Part shown: in pieces, positions 1-11,522 of the stretch
Layout of the letters: each line of letters starts with the position of its first letter
Position numbering within the stretch: the stretch's first letter is position 1
Origin: Panax quinquefolius
Lineage: Eukaryota > Streptophyta > Magnoliopsida > Apiales > Araliaceae
Reading direction: 5' to 3'
Assembly (NCBI GenBank): GCA_020205615.1
Contig: CM035170.1
Span: forward strand, 63,973,322-64,037,321
Length of the DNA stretch: 64,000 nt
Translations under genes and position numbers: made by a program
Notes under the pieces: model-generated
Databases searched by the model: none
The model's input: only the letters and a program-made list of their open reading frames with translations
What the model was told of the DNA's origin: nothing

Positions 1-1439
1 CTTAGGATTTTTTTCATCAATTCTCATTCTTTCTTCAATCGATGCTTTCAATTTTACTATTTGTATATCTTTGCATACGAAAAGATAAGTGTAGACTTTT
101 GGAGTATGTTTGCTGATCGCTGGACCATGTTGTTGTAAATCTATTTTTATTTGATGTATCATTGTATGTATTTAATTAGTGGCTAAAAAGGTAGATTCCT
201 TATTTAACTCGATAATCATAATATATATACTTGAATTCTAAAAGGTATAAGATATTCATCTATTTCCAATCTGAGCATCGCAATGTGTTAATTGTTTAAA
301 ATATTTTTGTTTGGTAGAGTTCTTATGGAGGATCGATGAGATCGTGTAATAATTGATTTCGATTCGGCATTTTAATATAGACGATAATGTTTTACGACCA
401 ACTTTTTAGTATCGCTTAGTTGCAAATCAAGAGTCAAAGGGTTCTAATATGGGCAAAATTACAACGAGTGACTAGGACATTACTCACTAGTAAGCACTTC
501 ATTTTGGCGGACTATTTCTTTTATTTTTCAAGTATTAAGAAAATGTAGAATACTTGAATTGAATGCTTTGTTAAATAGCATTGTGATTTACATTTGAATT
601 GGATTATTGGAGTATGATTAGGCCTATTTTCATTTGAATTTTTACCAAACATACATGTTCGTATATTTTGATTAATTGTTGTTGAGAAGCGTAACGATTA
701 ATTAGTTCTTAGATTTCTTTATGTAATCGATCGGTTGATGTTTTTATCAATATCACTATAAAGTGATCACCCATCACGTATAGCTTCAATGATTTACTTC
801 CAAACTTGGTTGATAACTCGATATTTAACTCACAATTCCAAGCAAGTACTTGAAAGAGCATCTCGATGAGCTTGAATTTTTATTTGCCCTGCTTTCATTT
901 GCATTTAAAGGATCCGCTTTACATTTGCAGGATCTCGCTTTTGATTAGGCCTCTAGCCGCTTTCATTTGCGTATGGGATTGCAAGTATGCACTGCTTTTC
1001 AATCAAGCAAATGCATTTGCAGCTTTGCACCATCCTGAAGTTTCACGATGGTGATTGGGTGACTCAAACGAATGAAAATATGAAATGAATAGTCTTGATG
1101 TCTTATGCCTTGGTTTGAATTTGTATCATTTATCAATCATTTATCATCAGATGTAAATTGTAATATGATACACGTTATAATCAACCTAACTTTCCATGTA
1201 AAGAAAGTGGAGACAAAATGCTGCATACGAGAGAATGATTGATTAAAATTTAAATATTATTACGAATTTGTGATGTACGTGTTTTTTTATTAAAAAATAA
1301 ATGAAAAGGCCCAATAGTCGCCGTGCCGCCAACTTTCGGTCAAGTTACGGCCACTTAATTTATTTAATAAATTCGCCAAAACCGTGCCATTTTAGCTCTA
1401 CCATTGATGGCAATCCGCTAAATTAGATGGCCTTCATTC
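1..1439. other. AT-rich stretch without a recognisable gene
   Basis: I see no gene here. The longest open frames are about 60 codons and carry no motif I recognise. A short stretch near 890-1030 repeats the word CATTTGC several times, which looks like low-complexity sequence. Probably old transposon or intergenic DNA. Confidence 0.5.
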
Positions 1440-2878
1440 GTTTGGGCTGCAAATTTCTACTATTTTCCAAAGTTTACGAATATCTTTGGTAATAGTGCAA
1501 AGATGACTGTTGTTGAATATCTTTGGCCTATAAGTGAAAAGATGAAATGTTGTTGAATATATTTGGCCATAAAGCAAAAGATGATATTGTCATTGAATAT
1601 CTTTCGGCTTGTGAAGGCAAAGATGAATCATTGATGAATATCTTCGCTCAGCAAGTAGAAAAAGATGTATTTATTAGTATGATTATGAATATGAATCGTG
1701 ATTTAGTATAACTATGATTCTTGATGTTTCGAGTAAAGATAGGTGATGAAATTATCTTCATTCTTGAAAAGTATCAGGAATTTAGAATCACAATTATGAT
1801 TATGAAATATTCAAACAGATTGGGAACACGAATTGTCGATTGATGTTATAGTGATAAAACATCGTCACGGTGGACTTTTAATGGAGGAAGATAATAGACC
1901 TTGTGGTCTATTTGACCTTTCTAATGGATCGCTTGCTCCCCATCGTTAACTATGGTTAAAATTTTCATCATCTACCATATGTCGTAAATCTCTCGATTTA
2001 TTCGATTTGAAGGCCATTGATAAATTAATTATCTTCGTGTATTTATATTCTTTCATCGGAAAGCTAGTTGTTTCACCCTTTTGCTTCACAAATTCCTTTC
2101 GTAAATAAGAGTGTAAATGGGAAGCGAAGAATCGGGGAAGAATAACGATGGCGACTATAGTGTTGAGGTTTTCCTAAAACAATATAGAAATAATTTTATT
2201 GAGAATTTTAGATAAGTGTGTCGATTTATACGTCATTTTAACCGCTTGATTTTGGTGAAATGAATAGGGTGAGGTGAACCCAACTTTGGAAGGGTTTTTT
2301 TACCATTATCATACAAGATGTCTAATGCGACGATTTCACTTCGTGTTATCATAAGACATGGTTGTGGTACATGCACTCATTGATTATATCTATGAGCACT
2401 ACCTATATAATCTTGGAGTTTTGTTTGTAATATAATTTTTTCAATTGGAGACAATGGAGCTAATTATATGTCAAGAGATGACTCACCATTGGAAAGAAAT
2501 ACGACAAGAATCTTCTCATTTTTCTTTCCCAGGTCTATTAGGTCAACCAAGGATAATTCTAGAGTCATATGATATCTATCATAACTTGGATGCATGTGGC
2601 CTCCCATGCACGTAAGGTTTTTTTGATCATTTTCCAAAGATTTTAATTTCTAAATAGTTATCGATTGTACTTTTATGTAAAGTACCATTGTATGGTGTTG
2701 TGGTTGAGGTACCATGAGAGTTACATATATTTGTATTAAAACTCACAACTTATGTGTTGTTGTACCTTTCATTTAATTGCTCAATAGTTGATAAATGAAG
2801 TTTGTATTTGATTTTGTAAGATGATATCGGCACATCTTTAATGGTGTCAGATGGACTTTATTTTGGGGGCTCCCAATC
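1440..2878 (+). repeat. Decayed Ty3/gypsy LTR fragment, U5-side part
   Basis: This stretch matches the reverse complement of about 42370-43830 along most of its length, with many substitutions. Landmarks in the same order are several words like TTGAATATCTTTGGC / GCAAAGATGA (1480-1690), a block around 1660-1830, CACCCTTTTGCTTCAC (near 2076), ACAAGATGTCTAATG (near 2308) and CATATGATATCTATCATAAC (near 2567). It ends near TATTTTGGGGGC (about 2860-2872), which resembles the U5 end of the LTRs at 38188 and 58449 read on the other strand. Read in element sense it lies on the plus strand. I place the 5' limit near 1440 because the match fades there. It is an old, truncated LTR. Confidence 0.7.
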
Positions 2879-3439
2879 GATACATCGGAAATATTTCCTT
2901 AAATTGATCTCGACTTTAGATAGTTTAACTTGATAGGTGATTGTTTATGTCTAACAACGACCGTTGAACATATGTGATAATGTGATTAGGTTATGTGTTT
3001 CGTACAAATAAGCGATTACTATGTGGTTACGATATATTATTCTAATTAATGTAATGATCTTATTAATGATAGGTCTCGATATAAAAGATAAAACTAAGTT
3101 GTGTAAGCAACAAATCGAATAAGTATCTAACCTCACATTTACCTTTATACAATGGACAATGAGTAAGAAAGTTTCGTAATTATATTATCGTTATTCCATA
3201 TTATTAACTCTATTATTATTGATTATGTATCCAAACATTTGTATTCATACAAGTTCTTAAATTATCCGATCATTGTTTATCAACGTAGTATTATTGCAAG
3301 TAACTCGATCGATATATATTTTGTTTGTTAATTTCTAATATTGGTTATACAAGTGTCCTCACTTGATAATCATTAGATATGCTGATACATACCTATTGAT
3401 TTTAGATATATACATTAATTAAAAGCCGCCTTGCAATTT
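2879..3439. other. AT-rich DNA, nothing recognised
   Basis: No coding or repeat signal that I can support. It lies directly downstream of the old LTR fragment and could be remnant internal sequence of the same element. Confidence 0.4.
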
Positions 3440-3745
3440 TGACCTAGCTAGACACGGATTTGAAAATATCAGCGAACATGATAGAACCTTATCGATATCC
3501 AATCAAATTGTTTTGGTTCTGGATTCCTGACTAAGTATGAACATCCCGGTAGGGAAACTTTCAGTCTTTAAAGCGGATATCGCCGATGAAAATATCGCTC
3601 GAACACGTAGTATTGATCAATACAGGCATAAAGGGCCGATCACCCCTCGCGTGCTTGTAAATTATTACCTGGTCGCAAATGAAGTTCTCAGATACCTTTT
3701 CAAAAATTAAAATAAAGTTTATAGTCCATTGTTTGCTCTCCATTT
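3440..3745 (+). repeat. Dispersed repeat, copy 1 (partner 37375-37625)
   Basis: Shared words in the same order and orientation as 37375-37625: GAACATCCC, GGGAAACTTT, a CATGTAGTAC-like block, GATCAGTACATGGCATAA-like sequence, GGGCTGATCACC and GAAAATTGAAAAT-like sequence. The two copies are diverged. The second copy lies just upstream of a PPT and LTR start, so this is probably 3' untranslated internal sequence of an old Ty3/gypsy element. Confidence 0.6.
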
Positions 3746-4546
3746 ATAGTCAATACAAAATTAACGAATCGAGAAATTCAGATTTATTATAAAATAATTT
3801 TATTTAATTAAATAATGAATAAAATTATATTATATGTTACTAAGATGAAGGTTGTTCTATAACCTAATTGTGTTGGAATATCGTAGTATTCGCTACGTGA
3901 AGGAATTAAAAGTGTTTGAATTTCCAAGACAAAATAAAAGTTTTACGAGAAATTTTCCAAAAATACTATTCACTAATTTCGGCTCGAGAATTATTTTTGA
4001 ACTTCCGAGAAATACGTAACGATAGAATAATAAGGGAGGATGGATAATGTAATAATAATTCAAGTATGGCTAACGCAGTTTTTCGCCTACGTACTAAATT
4101 TGAGAAAATGAAGGAAAATGAATATTGAATAAATGATGATCGTATAATAGTGAGTATTATACGAGGTAATGAATACGAGAATGATACGATGTATTATGCA
4201 AGTATATATGAATGATAGTATAACGTGTATGACGAAAGATTATACGAACTAGTATACGTAAAGGATACGAGGATTTTACATTAAACACTTTAATCCTATT
4301 ACATTGGACTTATAGGATTTGTGTAGGAATTGTGCAAGCCCAATTGGTATTATGTTAAGGCCCAATAAAATGTAATGCAAGCCCAACTTTAGGCCTAGGG
4401 TAATTAAACCTAAAGCCCAAACTAAGAACCAAATTCATGGGTCGAACCGACGGGTCAACAGGTAAGAAACCCATGGGGCAACCCATGCGGGCCCCATAGG
4501 TGAGTCATGGCTAGCCTTGGTGGCCAAACAAAGGATAAAAGTTGTG
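3746..4546. other. Old AT-rich sequence that received the Tat insertion
   Basis: No gene. 4150-4265 is rich in ATACGA words. 4335-4430 has GGCCCAATAAAA-type words common in plant LTR U3 regions. Its continuation before the Tat insertion is at 34394, so it is probably the upstream part of the LTR-like stretch that ends at 36524. Confidence 0.4.
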
Positions 4547-4551
4547 ATGCC
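4547..4551. repeat. Target site duplication of the Tat element, left copy (ATGCC)
   Basis: ATGCC directly precedes the left LTR and the same five bases follow the right LTR at 34389-34393. Five bases is the usual duplication length for Ty3/gypsy integrases. This proves that the LTRs at 4552 and 31612 belong to one insertion. Confidence 0.85.
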
Positions 4552-5458
4552 GGTAGACACTCAAAATTTTGTACCAATCGTCACTAACATCAGCAGAGGG
4601 CGATTCGCTTTTAAGAGTGAACCCCGAAGATAATCCAAATCCATGCCCGATACTACCCAAAGTTCAAAGATCAACCCCGGATCTCAACTGAGTAATAAAT
4701 CCAACCTCGATGTAACCCCGAGGCATGTAGATACAATACCAACACACACCGTAGAGAAGACCAATTAATCTCTGAGATAACCCCGAGGTATCCAAATCTC
4801 GGCCCCAACCATGGAATAGCCACCAACCTTGGTGATAACTCCCAAGGACAAGTAGCTTTGAGATAACCCCAAAAATGCTTGTTTCAAATGCAACCAACTT
4901 CAATCTCTATGTTTCACAACGAGATGACCGCATCAACCCGTAAATAACATCGAAGAAAGTACACCTCAAAGATGATAATGAGGACCTTCAACAATCAGAA
5001 AGAACCCAATCCAAGCTAAGTCGAGCAACGCCTCGCTTTATCGTACCAACCCGACGATAACACCCGTGAAGGGGCAATATCATCATCCGACTAAAGCAAT
5101 GCCATGTCACATATCTACACAACAATGTCCCACAAGGCTAACCAATCCCGAGTGATTATTAAAGGGTAATCGGATGAAAGTTGAAGCTTGAAGACCGGAG
5201 GGCATCGCCCCATCTTCAATGACTTCGCACAAACTTTAATCCCATGCCATCGTGATAACTCTCGATAATTCACGGTCCAAAATAGGTCCCAGATACCTCA
5301 AACGGATGCCCTTGATTGCACTTCTCGAAAATCTAAGTGGACATTACAAGGTTTTGAGTGCACGATTTCGAGACGATCCCGACCAAACAAACCCGTCGAC
5401 CCGCCCTCTCTGGTACACTTCATGGCTCACCATTGTGTACACTTGCGGCTTATATGCC

Positions 5459-5467
5459 TATAAATAG
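5459..5467 (+). promoter_or_regulatory. TATA box of the 5' LTR promoter
   Basis: TATAAATAG, followed by GAGGGCTTGGGG, is conserved at the same place in both LTRs (32499-32507 in the other). It is the best candidate for the start of genomic RNA synthesis, which would begin about 30 bases downstream. Confidence 0.65.
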
Positions 5468-5759
5468 AGGGCTTGGGGTGCCGATTTTAAGAGAAAAGGA
5501 CAGGAAAACCTCGACAATTCACTCGACTACGCCCGTACATAGTGTATTTCCACTTTCAAACACCCGTGAGCTCATATATACCCTCTTTGTACCCACAAAA
5601 GCTGTTGTTTACCCACTCTAAAGATATAGAAGCCTTTTTTATCATCAAATATATAAGCCTTCTCACACACTTTAGAGTTTTCTTCATCTTTGCTCACACC
5701 CTTCTACACGCTGAGACTCGTGTTGCTTGCTTTTTGCCGGACTTCTATTCCCTGGTTTC

Positions 5760-5954
5760 ATTCATAATCAGATATATATATATATATATATGTATACTTA
5801 TATATATATTGACTAACATTATCGAGTTATGCCTCGATTGAGCCTGCACTCGCATTTACTTGTTTTTCTATATATATATTTATATACTTATATATATTAA
5901 CTTTGTGTCTGACTTTGTTCGATGAGCCTGACTTTGGTCCTGTGCGCTTACTCA

Positions 5955-5999
<45 letters not shown>

Positions 6000-6067
6000 A
6001 CGTAAGTGTTTGGACTTTTGTTCGATGAGCCTAGATTTCTTTGGCCTCAGTGCGCTTCATCTTTTTA

Positions 6068-6125
<58 letters not shown>

Positions 6126-6560
6126 ATGTGGCTCACTTTGTTCGATGAGCCCGGATTTTATATCCTGGTAAGTGCGTTATTATTTTTTATATATATATAT
6201 ATACTTATATATATATAACTGTGGTCGAACTCGATTCGATGAGCCCGATTTTACATCCTATGTTTATGGCTTATATATATATATATATATTTTGTCCCAC
6301 CTCGAGTTTACTTCATGTGTGGTTGATCGCTTTTATTTTTTTACATTTCGCCCCGCCTCGAGTTTACTTCGTGGCGCAGTTGATCATATTTATAGCTTTT
6401 ATTTACATTCTCATTCCTTTTGGAGTTTCCTCTGTGGTGGTTGATAGCTTTTAACAAATTTTATTTATATTTTTGATCCCCACGGAGGTGCTTCGTGGTT
6501 GGTGATCTTGTCTGTATATATATTTACGCTTTTATATATATATACCGCTATCGCTTTCAT
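5760..6560 (+). repeat. TA microsatellites and minisatellites inside the 5' LTR
   Basis: Several (TA)n runs (5772-5792, 5957-5998, 6076-6121, 6186-6218, 6271-6290) alternate with a conserved spacer containing TTCGATGAGCC, with a period of roughly 100 bp. A second minisatellite of about 70 bp follows at 6295-6520, with words such as GAGTTTACTTCGTGG and GTTGATCGCTTTTA. The same arrangement is in the 3' LTR. Confidence 0.8.
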
Positions 6561-7338
6561 ATAAACTGCAGTATTTTGTGAGCTAGAATCATGTGATCAC
6601 AGATTCATCCCATTGAATCTAGATTCTTTCCTCGTGATGGACATTTTCAACATAAGGCGCTTGTAAATTATTCTCGATGTCCTCAATTTCTCGATGGTTT
6701 TCATACCCACGAGGAAGTTCGGATTATTTTTGTATATTATTTTCAGACGATGCCTCATCACATCCACAAATAAAATCAAAATCACCACACTTAATAAAAA
6801 ATGGGAGTGTAAAAGGTCTCAATTCCTATCATGCATCAGTGGTTTGAAAACCTCTTTCATAAAACATCATCGCCATATCTTCGTTAAAAACCAATTTTCT
6901 ACATAAATTCAAACCCTGTGTATATAGGTTCGAACGAGGCCCCTGACAACTTTCATATAATAAACACATCGACCCACACACACACACACACTCAGAGATA
7001 ATAGTTTCTTGAAAAGAGGCGGTCACTGTGGTAACACTTGATGCTCTGTGTGTGCCTAACACCTTCCCCCTCATAACCAAGTCCCTGACCCTAAACGAAT
7101 CTCTGCTTTCATCGAATCCATATATCAATGTCACACCACCGGGTCAATGTGCAAACCTTTTCTCATTGTGGTTGGTACAACCATTTAAAAACCAATCATG
7201 TACTCTTAATAGTCCCATCGTCGACATCATACACGCCGGACCTTTTCACTTGTTTTTTCAAACAAATCTCACCTAAATGGGAACACCAAAGAACAAGTAA
7301 TCTGAAAGGACACAAAAAAAAACTCCCGACGTCGACAG

Positions 7339-7357
7339 TGGGCGACTCACCGGGACT
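7339..7357 (+). other. Primer binding site of the Tat element
   Basis: One base after the LTR end (ACA at 7335-7337) the sequence reads TGGGCGACTCACCGGGACT. This position and the TGG start are what a tRNA-primed PBS needs. It is not the initiator-Met type used by the other elements here. I cannot assign the tRNA from memory; an extra G after TGG suggests some decay. Confidence 0.6.
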
Positions 7358-8399
7358 CCAAAGAAGAGGACTTAAGCCGCTATTACAATCTTTTTCAAAA
7401 TCATATCTCGCTTGTGTGTGGATGTTGCATTTACATTTGATGAATGTATACTTAATGCATTTCCTTGTTGCAGACTTAGTGCTTCCACTATAATCGCTGT
7501 GATATTAGTGCTTCACACTATAAACGCCATATATTAGTGCTTCACACATGTCATCATTTCACACTATGAGACGCGATGTATGTGAATGTATGTTGTGTGG
7601 TCCTCCACCAGAGGCTATCCTGCTTGTGTTTGATTACCGGACTAGTGAGAAGCCCGATTCTCCGAGGCTCAGAAAAAGGCACCACCAAATTCGCCTCAAG
7701 AGAAAAGACCAGATTAACTTCCCGTCAAGTAGATTGTGATGATTTGGGAACCTTCATGCCAAAAAGCCATGAGAGTAACCGAAGATAGGTCAGCCTCTGA
7801 TAAACCCAATGCGGAGGAAAGTATCTTCATGCTCTCATTTCAATTACTTGTAAACACAATTAAGTGTAATTTCATTCCATATCTATCTCCATGTAATGAG
7901 AAATATGAAGAAATGTGTACACATACATGCTACAAACAGCTGACGTCCATTATGCAGGATAAAATTCTAAAAAGACAAATCACATAGCATGTTATTTCAT
8001 ACATTCCCTAAAGACTAAACTATGCAAGTCTTTCGCAGAATCAATCGACTCGATCACCCCGCACAAAGTCCAAAAGGCAACAGTCCACAATCAATCATGT
8101 CATTATCCATCCAGATCGAACTTAATCCAGCCGCAAAAAGAATTCGACTGGATTAAGTAAACAGACATTACAATTTGGTCGTTTAATAAAAGAATTACAC
8201 CACCACACACAGGTCAAAAATACCAGACATACCGAATCCTCCATAAGGAGGAATCCCTTGGCCATTACCATACCTCGAACTACAATTGATACAACCAACA
8301 AAATTCATGATGTTACCCAACCCAATCGGAGATCCGCACACCGGTGACATTAAAAGAAAGTCCTCTAAACGGAAGAGACCTTTCGCGACTATCAAAGGA
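7358..8399 (+). other. Leader region between PBS and gag of the Tat element
   Basis: About 1 kb without a recognisable domain. Tat/Ogre elements often have a long leader or an extra ORF here. The open frames present (up to about 80 codons, for example 7736-7987) show no motif that I can name. Confidence 0.4.
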
Positions 8400-9480
8400 A
8401 TTAGAACACACGGAGTGTTTCATATGCGATCTCAGTATTTTTCCCAAATTCATTACCTAGAAAAATTTAAAACTCCCCGACTTTTGAAAAATACGACGGC
8501 TAGGGAGATCCTTATACACATTTAAAAGTATTTATTGAGAATTGGGATCCTATGCAGAGATGAAAAACTCGTAATGCAATTGTTCCAAAAGAGTCTAACC
8601 GAGAAGCCCGCTCGTGGTACACAAGATTAGACAACTCCAAAATCCACAACAAAGAAGATAGCTAAGCATGCCTTCCTCACTAATACAGCTTTTCAAACTC
8701 GTATGGCTCCCGATCGGTATCAAATTACCAAGATCAAGAAATAGTCTAACGAGCCTTCGAGAGTATGCTCAAAGGTGGAGACGCTTGGTCGCCAAGTTAG
8801 TCCCCGCCATGACGTAATCGAAATGGTCATTACATTCATGTATATACAAGAAGCACCTTTCTATGAGAGAGTTTTAGTTGGCATCTAAAACCATTTTCAA
8901 ATGGTTAAACATGGGGAGATGTATTCGAGATGGGATTGAAGTCGAAAGATTCAAGACCTAGTCACGCACTCAAAGATGTTGCAGATCACATCCAACTGGA
9001 AATTATGGGAACAACCCCTGAGGGTCCATAAAAGAAAAAAGAAGATGTTTCCGATACTATAGGGGCAAATAGGCAATCCAAATATTCCCATTCAAAGGAG
9101 AAACTACACTTTTTCCAAAGACAAATTTCGCAAACCCTCCAAGACTCAAAAGGTGGAGAAGTCAAATGCCATCGAGTGTTTACACCTTTTAGGGATACCT
9201 CGAGAACATTTTAAATCTTCTAACAACACAAAAGAAAATCACGATCTTCTTCCACCAAACAACAAATAATGGATGGGGTTTCAATGTCACTAGAAATGTG
9301 TTTATCATGCCGGGCACCGACATGATACTCGTGGATTGTTGGGCCTTGAAACACAAGATCCAGGACAAAGATAGACAACGGGGAGATCAGAGTCACCAAA
9401 CCCGATCAAATTCATGTACAAGACAACCTCTTCCTCAACACAAAGAAGAAGAGGTCAACATGATCAATTGAGCAATGGAA
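8400..9480 (+). pseudogene. Tat-lineage gag remnant
   Basis: Gag forms the virus-like particle. Reading across frames on the plus strand gives the typical Tat capsid order: DPYTHL near 8507, the KSLT / SWYTRLD region around 8588-8630, MAPDRYQ near 8701, and EYAQRWRRL near 8762. Further on, DCWALKHKIQD (near 9340) and EEEVNMI (near 9451) match the conserved C-terminal gag part of this lineage. There are several frameshifts and stops, so no full product is possible. It sits after the leader and before protease, as expected. Lineage call is from recognised motif order, not from a search. Confidence 0.7.
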
Positions 9481-10589
9481 AAATTCCAACTTCAGTCAGA
9501 ATCTTCCTGCACTCTCAAAGACGGTGATGATGATGATGGGATTATGCTAAGTTCCAATTCACAATGGAATGAAAGATCAAAGCTCTCAAGAAACAAATCA
9601 TGTAATCATGCGAATCGGTGACTTATCAAAGATCAAGTGACTCTAAGAATTAATCACCAGAGCATGCCGCCTCCTACCTATCGTCATGAATATTCCTCGC
9701 CACTTTCGTAAAATGAAATGTCGGAAGACAAAGTGACTAAGAGAGCAAATGCCAAAGCCTCGGCCGAGATTTGGCCAACAAAAGGGAATTCACCTATTCG
9801 GGCCAACCCACGGAGGAAATTTTCATATGTCGATCAATGAAAGAAGGATCAGCCTCTTCTACCTCCAATCAACCCCCATTCGGATGGTACAACTCGATGG
9901 AGTATGTCAATACCACTCCCGCCCTCATGCACACAACACATAAGAATGATGGGCACTCCCCACCTTATTCAAAAATCTAATCGACAAGGTGTATCAAGGC
10001 CATGTGATATACGACACTGTGTTTACGTGTAAGTCAAATGCAGCCCCTACTATGGGAAAAGTGTGGTAGCAAATATATCCACTCAAGCCGAGGATTAATA
10101 TCTTACTCACAACACCGACAATTTAGCTCAGGGAGGAAACAATCCTTTGAAAGTGGCCGCCCTTTAGCCAATCAACTTGCCATGCAGAAAGCACAATATC
10201 CTATTGTTAGCTTACAAGAAGGTTCCGTGGAATTATGGAGAGGTGAAGGATCCACCTCACATACAACCTGCTACAATGTCAAAGGAAAATCCACCGTATT
10301 CTACCCCATCTGGGTGATGAAGCCCACCACCAAATCAAAGGAAAATACCCATGGAGAAGATTGAAAACTTCCTCCGCCAGGGGTGGGTAATGAATCTACG
10401 GTGGTTTTAAGCTCAAAGAAGCTCCACAACAAATATCAATTTTGACTTGGTCCTAACTTCCGAGGATCACCGAAGATCTTAGTTAAAGGTTCTAGAAGAA
10501 GCCTCATCTCCGGCTAACATCAAGGATACTTAAAAGTTTCAACATATGGTTGATCACATTTTCAACAATAATGTGATATCCTTCATCGA
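9481..10589 (+). pseudogene. Gag-protease linker of the Tat element
   Basis: Open frames at 9749-9980 and 10038-10364 (108 codons) are on the coding strand and fit the proline- and serine-rich stretch between capsid and protease in Tat elements. Near 10560-10600 a DDL-type segment resembles the stretch just before protease. I recognise no catalytic motif. Frames change several times, so it is not translatable as one protein. Confidence 0.5.
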
Positions 10590-11060
10590 TGATTTACATA
10601 CCGCCTCAAGGGACTTGGCCATTGCAAACCAAAGGCACATCGCTCTTTCATTCTTCCTGGATATATGGTAGCCGGAGTCTTAATAGATGGAGGTTCATCT
10701 CTCAATATTCCGCCCACACGCTACCTTTCGTGAAGATGAATATCAATCTCAATGTAATTTGAAGTAGCCACACGATGATAAAGCTTTTGATGGAGACAGC
10801 GAATTTCTATTTGAGTAATCGAGCCGCTAATCGAATTGGTCCTCACACATTCTCTCGTATCTTTCCATGTGCTCAAGATAGATTCGGATACAACCTCGCT
10901 TCTTGGGGACTACCATGGATTCATACGGTCGGGCCAACCTTCCACTTTCACCAACAATTGAAATACATCATAAATAATAGCTCGTCACAAATAATGTCGA
11001 ACCAGAGATTCCTCGCCAAGGGACATGCCGCTCATCAATGCCAATATATTACGTAGAACC
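10590..11060 (+). pseudogene. Aspartic protease remnant of the Tat element
   Basis: The protease cleaves the Gag-Pol polyprotein. The active-site region reads VLIDGGSSLNI (near 10677-10710). The usual catalytic triad is D-(S/G/N)-(G)-(S/A), so the aspartate and GGSS context are preserved. Downstream, IGPHTF (near 10837) and GLPWIHTVG (near 10910-10934), followed by HQQLKYIINN, match the C-terminal half of Tat proteases. A frameshift between about 10740 and 10770 splits the domain. From 11061 to 11522 an acidic, charged spacer follows, up to the copia insertion. Confidence 0.75.
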
Positions 11061-11522
11061 GCCAGCTTTCACGCTTTGAAATAAGCAACACCCAATACCA
11101 CGCTATTCGAGCACCATTGCTCAACCTAAGATCTCTGCCGAGGTGATGTCACCACTCAAGAAATGATGTCGTTAGGGTCATAAACCGACAAGGGTCAGAA
11201 GATTGTCGTGGTATCAAGTACCCTATTCGATTAACCAAGAAAGTCGAACAAATTGACTAGGCTATTCTCGCCAACTTTCTCATACATGAATCCTCATAAG
11301 CATCAGCAGATTCCTTCAAATCTTCAACCACGTATGCTTCACTTTCAAACTTCCTGAGTCCACACAACCTCTAGTAAAGAAGTGCCAACCAATGTAATGG
11401 CAATGTTATTTCTCAAGTTTGAGATCTGCAAGGAGAGAAAGAAATCGTTGTTCCAAATCCCGCAGAAGAAGAAGAGGAACGAAGAATCAAGCAAGACATC
11501 ATACGATGATGACTCCTAGAGA

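Larger units (their letters stand above)
4552..7337 (+). repeat. 5' LTR of the Tat element
   Basis: It aligns along its whole length with 31612-34388. It starts GGTAGACACTC where the other copy has TGTAGACACTC, so the terminal T has changed to G, and it ends CGTCGACA. It contains a TATA box, a block of TA microsatellites and minisatellites, and a short CA run near 6975. Length is 2786 bp. Many scattered differences from the 3' LTR mean the insertion is old. Confidence 0.9.

Noticed and set aside
866..1054. 62-codon open frame
   Set aside because: No motif, no repeat support, length expected by chance.
5542..6454. Open frames with long Tyr-Ile repeats
   Set aside because: They are translations of TA microsatellites in the Tat LTR; the same occurs at 32629-33492.
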